Shown here: in pieces, positions 25,300 through 33,230 of the stretch
Layout of the letters: every line of letters begins with the position of its first letter
How positions within the stretch are numbered: the first letter of the stretch is position 1
NCBI RefSeq assembly: GCF_900128505.1
Contig: NZ_LT669941.1
Span: 4,026,959-4,090,958, forward strand
Length of the DNA stretch: 64,000 bases
From: Parabacteroides timonensis
GTDB lineage: Bacteria; Bacteroidota; Bacteroidia; Bacteroidales; Tannerellaceae
Direction: 5' to 3'
Position numbers and translations under genes: made by a program
Notes under the pieces: generated by a model
The model's database searches: none
Told to the model about the DNA's origin: nothing
What the model saw: the letters and a program-made list of their open reading frames with translations, nothing else

Positions 25300-26763
25300 T
25301 TAGAATTGAAAATAAATAAAATTAGAAGAATCAGCACCGAAGAAATAAATCGAAAAGAGTATGCCGGCATAAATTGAGTACCGGACAAATGAACTTTTTA
25401 TGTTCTGTATATCCAATCCGAAAGGCTTATTCCTGTTCACCCATTCCACGACTAACAGAATACCTATAAATACCAACGATAACATGGCCGTCACATTATT
25501 AGCTCCGCTAACCTTGGGAACCCTCAACAAAGAAGGTGAAAATATATCACCGATATAATTAAACGCAATAGAGAGCGTTTCTGCCCTGAACACAATCCAC
25601 CCCAGGGTAACGAACCCGAAAGTGATCAACATTGAAATAACAGAAGGAAATATAGGCGAATCACCCTGTTTCTTCTTACTCAATAATAACAAAGGTACAA
25701 ATAATAGTCCATGATAGATTCCCCAGGTAATGAATGTCCAGTTTGCTCCATGCCACAATCCGCTCAGGAAAAATATAACCAGAATATTACGTATATGTTT
25801 ATATTGTCCTTCCCTGCTACCGCCCAAAGGAATATATACATAATCCACAAACCAGGTATTCAACGATATATGCCACCTGCGCCAGAATTCGATAATATTT
25901 CTTGAAAAATAAGGATAATGGAAGTTTTGCTTCAATGTTATACCAAATAATTTAGCTGTCCCGATGGCAATATCCGAATACCCCGAAAAATCACCATATA
26001 TCTGGAAAGCAAATAAAAAAGCACCCAGAACCAATGTACTGGCAGAATAATTCGAATAATTACCGAATACATCGTTCACAACCAATGCACAGTTATCGGC
26101 AATCACCATCTTTTTAAAAAAACCCCATAAGATCTGACGCATACCATCTACGGCATAGTCATAAGTAAACTTACGCGGCTTATAAAACTGAACCAGTAAA
26201 TTGGTAGCTCTTTCGATAGGCCCGGCAACCAACTGTGGAAAAAAACTGACGAAAGCAAAGAAAGCCACTATATCTTTTGTCGGTTCCAACCTTCTCCTGT
26301 ACACATCTATTGTGTAACTCAAAGCCTGGAACGTATAAAAACTGATACCTACCGGAAGAATGATCTGCAAAGTCGATTTGTGTAAGGTGATTCCCAATAG
26401 GGAAAAAGCTTCCACAAAGTTATCAACAAAGAAATTAAAGTATTTGAAAAATCCAAGAATAACCAAATTCAGGAAAATATTAATCCCGGTTATCCATCTG
26501 CATTTCTTTTGTACAGATAAGGTATCTTCAGATAATGAATCGTTGCCTTCCCGTACTTTTGCAATAGCAACACCACTCAACCAGCTGCAAAAAGATGTAA
26601 AGGCAATAAGTATAAGAAAACGCCAGTCCCACCATCCATAAAACAGATAGCTTACAATGACGATAAATAAGTTTTGTAATTTTATCTTCCTGTTGAAAAC
26701 AAACCAATATAGTAAGAATACTACCGGAAGATAAATCAAAAACTCTATTGAATTAAATAACAT
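25300..26763 (-). CDS. MBOAT-family O-acyltransferase, AlgI/DltB-like (copy 1)
   Basis: 487 residues with about ten membrane segments. FYGWWDWRFL near the start and the catalytic-site stretch SGLWHGANWTFITWGIYHG, with the invariant MBOAT His in LWHGANW, mark the family. It probably moves acetyl groups across the inner membrane to its SGNH partner downstream. It is 37 bp after nadA and probably in the same transcript. It is strongly similar along its whole length to the product at 34127-35566. Confidence 0.88.
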   Translation of the reverse strand: MLFNSIEFLIYLPVVFLLYWFVFNRKIKLQNLFIVIVSYLFYGWWDWRFLILIAFTSFCSWLSGVAIAKVREGNDSLSEDTLSVQKKCRWITGINIFLNLVILGFFKYFNFFVDNFVEAFSLLGITLHKSTLQIILPVGISFYTFQALSYTIDVYRRRLEPTKDIVAFFAFVSFFPQLVAGPIERATNLLVQFYKPRKFTYDYAVDGMRQILWGFFKKMVIADNCALVVNDVFGNYSNYSASTLVLGAFLFAFQIYGDFSGYSDIAIGTAKLFGITLKQNFHYPYFSRNIIEFWRRWHISLNTWFVDYVYIPLGGSREGQYKHIRNILVIFFLSGLWHGANWTFITWGIYHGLLFVPLLLLSKKKQGDSPIFPSVISMLITFGFVTLGWIVFRAETLSIAFNYIGDIFSPSLLRVPKVSGANNVTAMLSLVFIGILLVVEWVNRNKPFGLDIQNIKSSFVRYSIYAGILFSIYFFGADSSNFIYFQF

Positions 26764-26800
26764 CTTGTTCTGTTCTATGAATGATGGGACAGCCTATATG

Positions 26801-27787
26801 TTACAAACCTAATTTTTCAGAAATCTCCAACATCTTACGAATCGGTTTAATAGCCTTCTTCTGTACTTCCTCGTCGACAAATATCTCCGGCATTTCAAAT
26901 TTCAAACAGTTATACAACTTTTCCATCGTATTCAGCCGCATGAAATTACATTCGTTGCAAGCACATGTACTGTCGTTGGGAGGAGCCGGAATAAACTCTT
27001 TCTCCGGGCTCTTTTTACGCATTTCGTGAATAACGCCGCTTTCCGTCGCTACAATGAACTGTTTCTTGTCTGACTTGATAGTGTGCTTCAAAAGAGCGGC
27101 AGTCGAACCTACGAAGTCTGACACCTGTATAACGGGTTGTTTACACTCCGGGTGAGTGATCACTTCCGCATCCGGATACTGTTCCTTCAATTCCAGTATC
27201 TTTTCCAGTGAAAATTGTTCATGCACATGACAGGCACCATTCCAGAGTAACATATTACGTCCGGTAATACTATTTATGTAATTACCCAGGTTCCGGTCCG
27301 GACCGAAGATCATTTTTGTTCCTTCCGGAAAACTTTCAACGATCTGACGGGCATTGGTGGAAGTTACCACCACATCTGTTACCGCTTTTACCGCAGCTGT
27401 TGTATTGACATATGAAATAACCACATGATCCGGATGTTGTTTTACAAATTCAGCAAACTCAGGAGCCGGGCAACTATCGGCCAGTGAACAACCGGCATTC
27501 AGATCAGGAACCAATACTTTCTTGTCCGGACATAGGATCTTAGCCGTTTCACCCATAAAATGAACACCACAGAGAACAATAATATCCGCTGTTGTTTTAG
27601 CAGCCCATTGAGCCAACGCCAGACTGTCTCCCACGAAATCTGCTATATCCTGTATATCGCCGGTCTGATAATAATGCGCAAGGATAACGGCATTCTTTTC
27701 CTTACGGAGTTTATCAATGGCTTCCTTCAGATCTATGTCTTTAGGTACCGGTGCATCCATATATCCGATCGATTGATTTGTCAACAT
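26801..27787 (-). CDS. nadA: Quinolinate synthase NadA
   Basis: 328 residues. It condenses iminoaspartate with dihydroxyacetone phosphate to quinolinate in de novo NAD synthesis. Recognised by LAHYYQTGDIQDIADFVGDSL, by Cys100 (NAGCSLAD) and Cys186 (GACHVHEQ), and by a C-terminal CACNEC cluster (275-280), the expected ligands of its 4Fe-4S cluster. Neither nadB nor nadC is next to it; instead the MBOAT/SGNH pair follows. Start ATG 27787. The promoter appears to be about 200 bp upstream, inside the repeat-rich non-coding region. Confidence 0.96.
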   Translation of the reverse strand: MLTNQSIGYMDAPVPKDIDLKEAIDKLRKEKNAVILAHYYQTGDIQDIADFVGDSLALAQWAAKTTADIIVLCGVHFMGETAKILCPDKKVLVPDLNAGCSLADSCPAPEFAEFVKQHPDHVVISYVNTTAAVKAVTDVVVTSTNARQIVESFPEGTKMIFGPDRNLGNYINSITGRNMLLWNGACHVHEQFSLEKILELKEQYPDAEVITHPECKQPVIQVSDFVGSTAALLKHTIKSDKKQFIVATESGVIHEMRKKSPEKEFIPAPPNDSTCACNECNFMRLNTMEKLYNCLKFEMPEIFVDEEVQKKAIKPIRKMLEISEKLGL

Positions 27788-27960
27788 AGTTTATCTATTA
27801 TATTATTCTTAATTTAATTCTAAAGATAAATAGGATGTATATAATATCCTGTTAAAATGGTTCATATTTTAATCGCCCTTTCCTCCTTATGAGGATATAA
27901 ATAGTATATCAACAAAGTTATCATCTACTTTTATAGCTGATAATCTTTATTTTACTATAC

Positions 27961-27981
27961 TTATCAACTCTATGTTGATAA
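27961..27981. repeat. Inverted repeat at nadA transcription start
   Basis: TTATCAAC-tctat-GTTGATAA, 8-bp perfect arms, covering the predicted nadA start point (about 27979). It could be an operator or two opposed DnaA-like sites. Confidence 0.6.
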
Positions 27982-27985
27982 TGTG

Positions 27986-27993
27986 CAAAGGTA
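27986..27993 (-). promoter_or_regulatory. -7 element for nadA
   Basis: The minus strand reads TACCTTTG, exact TAnnTTTG, giving a leader of about 190 nt before nadA. Confidence 0.45.
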
Positions 27994-28185
27994 AAAACTT
28001 TATTTATTTCAGCCATCTAAAGCAGTGCAAAACAATCTTTAAAAGAAAGGGGAAAGAAGCTTCCCTATTTATTGGCCGTCATAATAAATCTCTTATCCGA
28101 TATCTCAATCGAGAAAAGCAAGAGTTTTTTATCAGCACTTACCAACCACCTGTTCACAGGATATCCACACGAGATTCACACACAT

Positions 28186-28473
28186 ACGTTTCACCTGTCA
28201 CAAGCAATGCAGCACATTGGCATATAGACAGTTGCTGTGACGGCAGACGTTTCACATTTAAAAGACAGGTCTTTTAAAATGTTAAGACAGGACTTTTGTC
28301 TTTAAAAGACGGGACATTTAAAAACAAAAGACCTGTCTTTTTCAGCCGGTGCTTACCGAACCTAAAAGCAGTGCCTGTCGGTTTACCGCCCGGTGCTTAT
28401 GGAACCTTTGTAAAGACATGTCACCATAAAAGAATTATATTCAAGTAGGTGGAAGCCGTGACAGGTGAAACGT
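28186..28473. repeat. 288-bp element with perfect 16-bp inverted ends and nested palindromes
   Basis: ACGTTTCACCTGTCAC (28186-28201) recurs inverted at 28458-28473. Inside: palindrome TTTAAAAGAC-ag-GTCTTTTAAA (28257-28278), a related AAAAGAC..GTCTTTT unit at 28326-28341, several AAGAC(A/G)GG units, and a direct repeat CCGGTGCTTA..GAACCT (from about 28346 and 28390). No reading frame fits. It resembles a MITE or a structured non-coding element. Confidence 0.65.
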
Positions 28474-28527
28474 TATTGCAAAGATAATCCTTTGTAACTG
28501 TATCCTTCCGTAATCCCCTTTCTTACG

Positions 28528-28580
28528 TTATCCACAATTATATATTATATTAATATTAATCTTTAATTTAAAAATAAAAT
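28528..28580 (+). promoter_or_regulatory. Perfect DnaA box with adjoining A/T-rich stretch
   Basis: TTATCCACA at 28528-28536 is the consensus DnaA 9-mer. The next 44 bases are almost only A and T, as expected of a DNA-unwinding element. Confidence 0.5.
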
Positions 28581-28961
28581 ATGATGTATATGATATCCTG
28601 TTGAAACAGTTAATACATTTTCGTTACAATATTTGTTTGAGGAGTTATTAAAGTATATGAACCGCTTATCAAGACGATACTAACAGCATAAAATATAGCT
28701 TTACTTCTGTTTTCCTTTTGTTTATAGACTTTATTAGTTTTATGTTGATAACTGGTTGTGTGAAAAAGTTTGTTCCTGTTGATGGGTGTTGATACGTGTA
28801 TAACTGCTGTTAATAGCTCGTAATAAATAATGGGTTATAAATGTTGCGTGTTTGAAATGAGGAGGAGTATAAGTAAGTATTTGAATAAAGCAAGAACTTT
28901 TTTTCATTTTGTGTTCACTACTTATCAATACCTTTTCAACGGCATATCCACATTAATTAGC

Positions 28962-28969
28962 TACTTTTG
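28962..28969 (+). promoter_or_regulatory. -7 element of trmH-like gene
   Basis: TACTTTTG, exact TAnnTTTG, 18 bp before ATG 28988, giving a leader of about 12 nt. Confidence 0.5.
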
Positions 28970-28987
28970 CAGGCAAAGAAAAGAGCT

Positions 28988-29518
28988 ATGCGTAAACTGA
29001 AAATAACAGAAATGAACCGCCTCACCCCGGAGGCTTTTAAAGAGAGTAAGAAGATACCTTTAATTGTTGTGCTTGACCATGTTAGGAGTCTGAATAACGT
29101 CGGATCCGTTTTCCGTACGTCGGATGCTTTCAAGGTAGAGGCTATTTACTTGTGCGGTATCACGGCTTGTCCGCCTCATGCGGAGATCCATAAGACTGCT
29201 TTGGGAGCTGAAGATACGGTGGAATGGAAATATTTTGAAGATACACACGACGCTGTTGATAACCTGAAGCAACAAGGGTATACTGTTTGTGCAGTAGAAC
29301 AGGCAGAAGGTAGTGTTATGCTGGATAAACTACTGTTAGACAAGGATAAAAAATATGCAGTTATCATGGGAAACGAAGTAAAAGGTGTTCAACAATCTGT
29401 TGTTGATAACTGTGATATGTGTATTGAAATACCCCAATACGGAACTAAACATTCATTAAATGTATCGGTAACGACAGGGATCGTTATCTGGGATTTCTTT
29501 AAACAGTTATCAGATTAA
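28988..29518 (+). CDS. TrmH/SpoU-family RNA 2'-O-methyltransferase
   Basis: 176 residues from ATG 28988 (MRKLKITEMNRL). SPOUT-class motifs are visible: LDHVRSLNNVGSVFRTSDAF (motif 1), IMGNEVKGV (motif 2) and IPQYGTKHSLNVSVTTGIVIWDF (motif 3, knot). These enzymes methylate ribose 2'-OH of tRNA or rRNA with S-adenosylmethionine. The exact RNA target cannot be assigned. A TTG at 28967 is in frame but lies inside the -7 element. The 3' end overlaps the convergent DUF4294 gene by 9 bp. Confidence 0.92.
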   Translation: MRKLKITEMNRLTPEAFKESKKIPLIVVLDHVRSLNNVGSVFRTSDAFKVEAIYLCGITACPPHAEIHKTALGAEDTVEWKYFEDTHDAVDNLKQQGYTVCAVEQAEGSVMLDKLLLDKDKKYAVIMGNEVKGVQQSVVDNCDMCIEIPQYGTKHSLNVSVTTGIVIWDFFKQLSD

Positions 29519-30115
29519 TCCTCTTTCAACCATAATAACGACCCGTTCGGTCATGGCATCTTTTCCTTTCGGGTCGTATTCCGATTTCAGGCTGGCTCCG
29601 AACATACCGGCAAACAAATTCCAGAAGCCTGCTCTGAAACCTCCCAGGTAAGCTTTCAACAGGTTATAACTTGATTGGTTACATTCCCTGTCGATCAGTT
29701 TGATAAGTAGTTTACCTTGTGAGAATGTCAGCTTTTTAAGTTCCGGTTTATATTCTTTGAACAAATCCTTTTCCATACGTTTCAGATGTTCCTGACGAGC
29801 CTTATCATTAGGAAGTGTTTCCATATATTCATAGGTTTCGATCAGGGTTTCATATACCATTTTAGCATAAGGTAATGTGCGTTTTACGTCTCGAACCAGT
29901 TTATTATACTTTTGTTGTTCCCGGTTGTTCTTGAAACGCATCTGAGGAAAAATAAATACTTCCTGGAGATTGACAACAGCAATGGTATCCTTCCCATCCA
30001 GATAAGCTCTTTGTACTCCTTCGGGAAGTGTGTTTATTTTCAGTTTCTGTGCCTGACCGGCTGTGACACAGAGTAAAAACAAAACAACAATCTTATACCA
30101 TCTTACTTTCATCAT
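29510..30115 (-). CDS. DUF4294 domain protein, exported
   Basis: 201 residues with a signal peptide (IVVLFLLCVTAGQAQ). The body (EVFIFPQMRFKNNREQQKYNKLVRDVKRTLPYAKMVYETL) is the DUF4294 family of Bacteroidetes, rich in charged helices, possibly periplasmic. Function is unknown. Two adjacent ATGs (30115, 30112) can start it. An exact -7 element at 30122-30129 lies only 6 bp upstream of the ATG, so the message may be leaderless. Convergent with the trmH-like gene. Confidence 0.82.
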   Translation of the reverse strand: MMKVRWYKIVVLFLLCVTAGQAQKLKINTLPEGVQRAYLDGKDTIAVVNLQEVFIFPQMRFKNNREQQKYNKLVRDVKRTLPYAKMVYETLIETYEYMETLPNDKARQEHLKRMEKDLFKEYKPELKKLTFSQGKLLIKLIDRECNQSSYNLLKAYLGGFRAGFWNLFAGMFGASLKSEYDPKGKDAMTERVVIMVERGLI

Positions 30116-30121
30116 AAGCTA

Positions 30122-30129
30122 CAAAAGTA
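30122..30129 (-). promoter_or_regulatory. -7 element of DUF4294 gene
   Basis: The minus strand reads TACTTTTG. Predicted start is at or within a base or two of the ATG at 30115. Confidence 0.45.
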
Positions 30130-30215
30130 GGTGATTTACCGATAGTCTGTACCGGTTTTACAGAATTTGACTAATTATATGGAAATGATGATTTACTTGT
30201 TAATAAGTTGCCGGA

Positions 30216-30253
30216 TTAATAAGAATCGTTATATTTGCAGGAATTCTTATTAA
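30216..30253. promoter_or_regulatory. Promoter embraced by an 11-bp perfect inverted repeat
   Basis: TTAATAAGAAT (30216-30226) and ATTCTTATTAA (30243-30253) flank the exact -7 element TATATTTG (30230-30237). The right arm covers the expected transcription start near 30244, a natural repressor-site geometry for the operon starting at 30341. Confidence 0.55.
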
Positions 30254-30340
30254 TAACAAAACGAATTAGCTATGGACATTGAATATTATTAGTAGCATTC
30301 TATATGTGCTTATAAATTAACAACCAAAAATATCTTATCT

Positions 30341-31147
30341 ATGAAACTATTGATTCTATCCCTGTTATCGGGAGTTTTCCCCTGTTTATATGCTGTTAAT
30401 AACTTACGTTTGCCCGATATGCGTAGCATGGGAATGGGAGAATGTGGCATTACCCAATCTTTTCTTTTTAATCCGGCACTGATCGGTCGGAAAAGTTCTA
30501 AAAGTTTAGATATCAGCTATTTTAATCGCTACGGACTAAAAGAACTGGGAGTTATTAACCTTTCATTTTCTTATCCTGTCACCTTTCTTCCAATCGGTGT
30601 TAATATCTCTTCTTTCGGTTATGATCGATACAGGGAAAGTATGTTCCGGCTTTTCCTTGGAAAGTCTTTGAATGAAAAATGGAATATCGGTATAAGTATC
30701 CAGTATTCAATAATACAGACAGAGTTGACAGAGAAACATCCACAGTACTTATCGACCGACATCGGTATTATTTATTCTCCGGTTGAAAAGCTGTTGATCG
30801 GTATGTTGATAATGGATTTACCGTCTGTCGCTATAAAAAAGGAAGATATTGATACTAACTATTTTATGAGTTATTCTATACAGATAGGTTTTCAATGGGA
30901 AGTAATTAACAGCCTGTTGATAGTAGGGAATCTGGAGACGAATAAACAGGCTACTTTAACAGGTTGTGCCGGTTTGGAATATCAATTATATAAACAGTTT
31001 TATGTACGGGCAGGAATCAAAGCAACTCCCCTCCTGCCCACTCTTGGTGTAGGATATCGCTTTTCCTGTTTCACTGTAGATGTGGCAACTGTGTATCATC
31101 CGGTGTTGGGTATTAGTACAGGGATAGGTTTGAAGTATTCTTTTTAA
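30341..31147 (+). CDS. FadL/PorQ-like outer-membrane beta-barrel protein
   Basis: 268 residues with a signal peptide (to about AVNN) and repeated amphipathic strands (GVINLSFSYPVTFLPIGVNISSFGYDRY..., ending LGISTGIGLKYSF with terminal Phe as in outer-membrane barrels). The opening 'MRSMGMGECG..Q..LFNPALIG' resembles the PorQ/PorV/FadL-like group of Bacteroidetes. No transport substrate can be deduced. 11 bp separate it from the next gene, so the two form an operon read from the 30230 promoter. Confidence 0.65.
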   Translation: MKLLILSLLSGVFPCLYAVNNLRLPDMRSMGMGECGITQSFLFNPALIGRKSSKSLDISYFNRYGLKELGVINLSFSYPVTFLPIGVNISSFGYDRYRESMFRLFLGKSLNEKWNIGISIQYSIIQTELTEKHPQYLSTDIGIIYSPVEKLLIGMLIMDLPSVAIKKEDIDTNYFMSYSIQIGFQWEVINSLLIVGNLETNKQATLTGCAGLEYQLYKQFYVRAGIKATPLLPTLGVGYRFSCFTVDVATVYHPVLGISTGIGLKYSF

Positions 31148-31158
31148 ATTATATAACT

Positions 31159-33222
31159 ATGAAAAAGTCGTTTATAACTCTGTTGGTATATATGTTGATA
31201 AACAGTTATAATATTAATAGTCAGAACATTTATTCTGTTGATAAGTGGATGGAATACATAGAAGAAATGGCTTCCGAAACAGATGATGATGGCCGGATTG
31301 AAAATCTTTATTCCGATCTTTCATATCTGGCTGAACATCCTTTTGAACTAAACAGTGTTACTAGGGAAGAATTAACCCGCTTGCCTTTTTTATCCGATCA
31401 GCAGATTGAACGGATTATCTCTTACCGCAAAAAATATGGTAAACTGGTTACGCTTTATGAACTGAAGAATATTGAAGAGTTGGATTTTCAGACAATATCT
31501 TTGTTACTTCCTTTTGTTTATATCGGAGAGATTTCTGTTGATAAACGTCCTTTTACTGTTAAAAACATGTTGAAGTATAGTTCTAATGAATTGCAAATCA
31601 AATATGATCAATGTTTTCAACAGAAAAAAGGATATTGTTCATATCCGGATAGTATTTTACAGCAATATCCGAACCGGAAATATCTGGGTGAACCTTTCTA
31701 TCACTCCCTTCGTTATTCTTATGCATTCGATGAAAGGCTCCAGTTTGGAATTGTAGCGGAGAAAGATGCCGGTGAACCTTTTTGGAATGAATATCATAAA
31801 GGGTATGATTATTATTCGGCACATCTATTTTTGAAAGATATAAACAAATGGTTGAAAAGCTTTGCAGTCGGTGATTACAAAGTTTCTTTCGGACAAGGTT
31901 TGGTTATCAATAGTGATTTTTCTCCGGGTCGGAGTTCTATTGTGACTCAGGCGGAAAGACGTACGAATGGATTTCGCCGGCATTTTTCAACGAATGAGAA
32001 TGATTACTTTCGTGGAGTAGCTTCTACCGTTTCGATTAAAGATTTGGATATCAGTTTCTTTTATTCTTTCAGAAAGCTGGATGCGGGTGTTGATAACTAC
32101 GAAGTAAGTTCGTTTAAAACCGATGGTTTGCACCGGTTAGAACGTGATTGGAATAAAAAACATACTGTTCCTATGCAGACATACGGTGGGAATGTACGCT
32201 ATGCAACTTCTAATCTTGCCATCGGTATAACAGCCCTCTCCTATTCTTTTGGAAAATACGATATACAACCTGATCCGAAACCTTATAACCTTTTCTATTT
32301 CCGTGGAAACAGTAATATGAACATCAGTGTGGATTATATGTTGAAAACGAATAAACTTAAATTTTATGGTGAAACAGCCTTATCTTCAAATAAAGCTGTA
32401 GCTACATTAAATGCGTTTCAACTGACACCTGTTTCTTATTTATCGTTATTGCTGCTTCATCGTTATTACGATAGGCGTTATCAGGCTTTTTTCGGAAGTG
32501 CTTTCAGTCAGAATTCTACTGTGCAGAATGAGCAAGGTGTTTATACAGGGATGCAATGGACACCGTTCGCCCATTTTAAATTATCGTTGTATGCCGACTT
32601 GTTTCGTTTCCCCTGGTTGAAATATGGAATAGATTCACCTTCTTCCGGACAGGAATATATGGCTCAGTTGGATTATAATTCAGGAAAGAATTTTAGTACC
32701 TACTTTCGTTATAAGTATAGGAAGAAAGAAAAGAACCAGACTGTAGAAAATGAATCGACACGAAGTGTACTACCTTATTCCCAACAACGTTTCCGTCTTC
32801 AATTGTTATATGGTTTACAACCTGCATGGGTGTTGAAAACATCTGCAGATGCTGTTTATTACGATGAACAACAGGGCAAACAAAGTCTTGGGTGGATGAT
32901 TTCACAAAGTATAGGTTGGAAATCTTCTTCATTTCCTCTTCAGTCTGATTTTTATATTGGTTATTTTCATACGGATGATTATTATAGCCGTATCAATTCG
33001 TATGAAAAGAATATTCTTTATGCTTTCAATATGCCTTCTTTTTACGGAAAAGGAATCAGGTTATCTTTCTCTTTCCGATGGAACATACTGGATAAGCTAT
33101 CTCTTTCTGCAAAGCTGGCCCATACTTATTATGCCGATCGGGATTTGATAGGTACGGATCAGGAAGAAATAGAAGGGCATAACAAAACAGATGTATATGT
33201 GCTTCTCAGGTATAAGTTTTAA
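31159..33222 (+). CDS. Helix-hairpin-helix protein with C-terminal beta-barrel
   Basis: 687 residues with a signal peptide (to about NINS). Residues 60-120 contain ComEA-like helix-hairpin-helix units (LNSVTREELTRLPFLSDQQIERIISYRKKYG ... LYELKNIEELD). The remaining 550 residues are aromatic-rich strands ending in ...DVYVLLRYKF, a typical outer-membrane barrel end. A DNA-binding HhH fused to a barrel is a known Bacteroidetes arrangement without established function; DNA contact at the surface is conceivable. Downstream of the FadL-like gene in the same operon, convergent with the SGNH copy 2. Confidence 0.72.
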   Translation: MKKSFITLLVYMLINSYNINSQNIYSVDKWMEYIEEMASETDDDGRIENLYSDLSYLAEHPFELNSVTREELTRLPFLSDQQIERIISYRKKYGKLVTLYELKNIEELDFQTISLLLPFVYIGEISVDKRPFTVKNMLKYSSNELQIKYDQCFQQKKGYCSYPDSILQQYPNRKYLGEPFYHSLRYSYAFDERLQFGIVAEKDAGEPFWNEYHKGYDYYSAHLFLKDINKWLKSFAVGDYKVSFGQGLVINSDFSPGRSSIVTQAERRTNGFRRHFSTNENDYFRGVASTVSIKDLDISFFYSFRKLDAGVDNYEVSSFKTDGLHRLERDWNKKHTVPMQTYGGNVRYATSNLAIGITALSYSFGKYDIQPDPKPYNLFYFRGNSNMNISVDYMLKTNKLKFYGETALSSNKAVATLNAFQLTPVSYLSLLLLHRYYDRRYQAFFGSAFSQNSTVQNEQGVYTGMQWTPFAHFKLSLYADLFRFPWLKYGIDSPSSGQEYMAQLDYNSGKNFSTYFRYKYRKKEKNQTVENESTRSVLPYSQQRFRLQLLYGLQPAWVLKTSADAVYYDEQQGKQSLGWMISQSIGWKSSSFPLQSDFYIGYFHTDDYYSRINSYEKNILYAFNMPSFYGKGIRLSFSFRWNILDKLSLSAKLAHTYYADRDLIGTDQEEIEGHNKTDVYVLLRYKF

Positions 33223-33230
33223 ATCTGTTT

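Larger units (their letters stand above)
27788..28987. other. 1.2-kb non-coding repeat-rich region, candidate replication origin or DnaA-binding locus
   Basis: No convincing gene lies here; the short frames have no recognisable sequence. The region holds one perfect DnaA box TTATCCACA (28528-28536), two one-mismatch boxes ATATCCACA (28161-28169, 28944-28952), TGTTGATAA at 27974 and 28743, an almost pure A/T stretch (28537-28580) abutting the perfect box, a 288-bp element with 16-bp inverted ends (28186-28473), and a diverged direct repeat (about 27813-27860 and 28565-28613). The nadA and trmH promoters sit at its edges, transcribing outward. Confidence 0.5.

Noticed and set aside
27972..28277. 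101-codon frame in the non-coding region
   Set aside because: Runs through inverted repeats and DnaA-like boxes, unrecognisable composition; repeats explain the open frame.
27788..28987. CRISPR array in the repeat-rich gap
   Set aside because: Repeats are short, palindromic and irregularly spaced; no constant repeat-spacer period and no cas genes.
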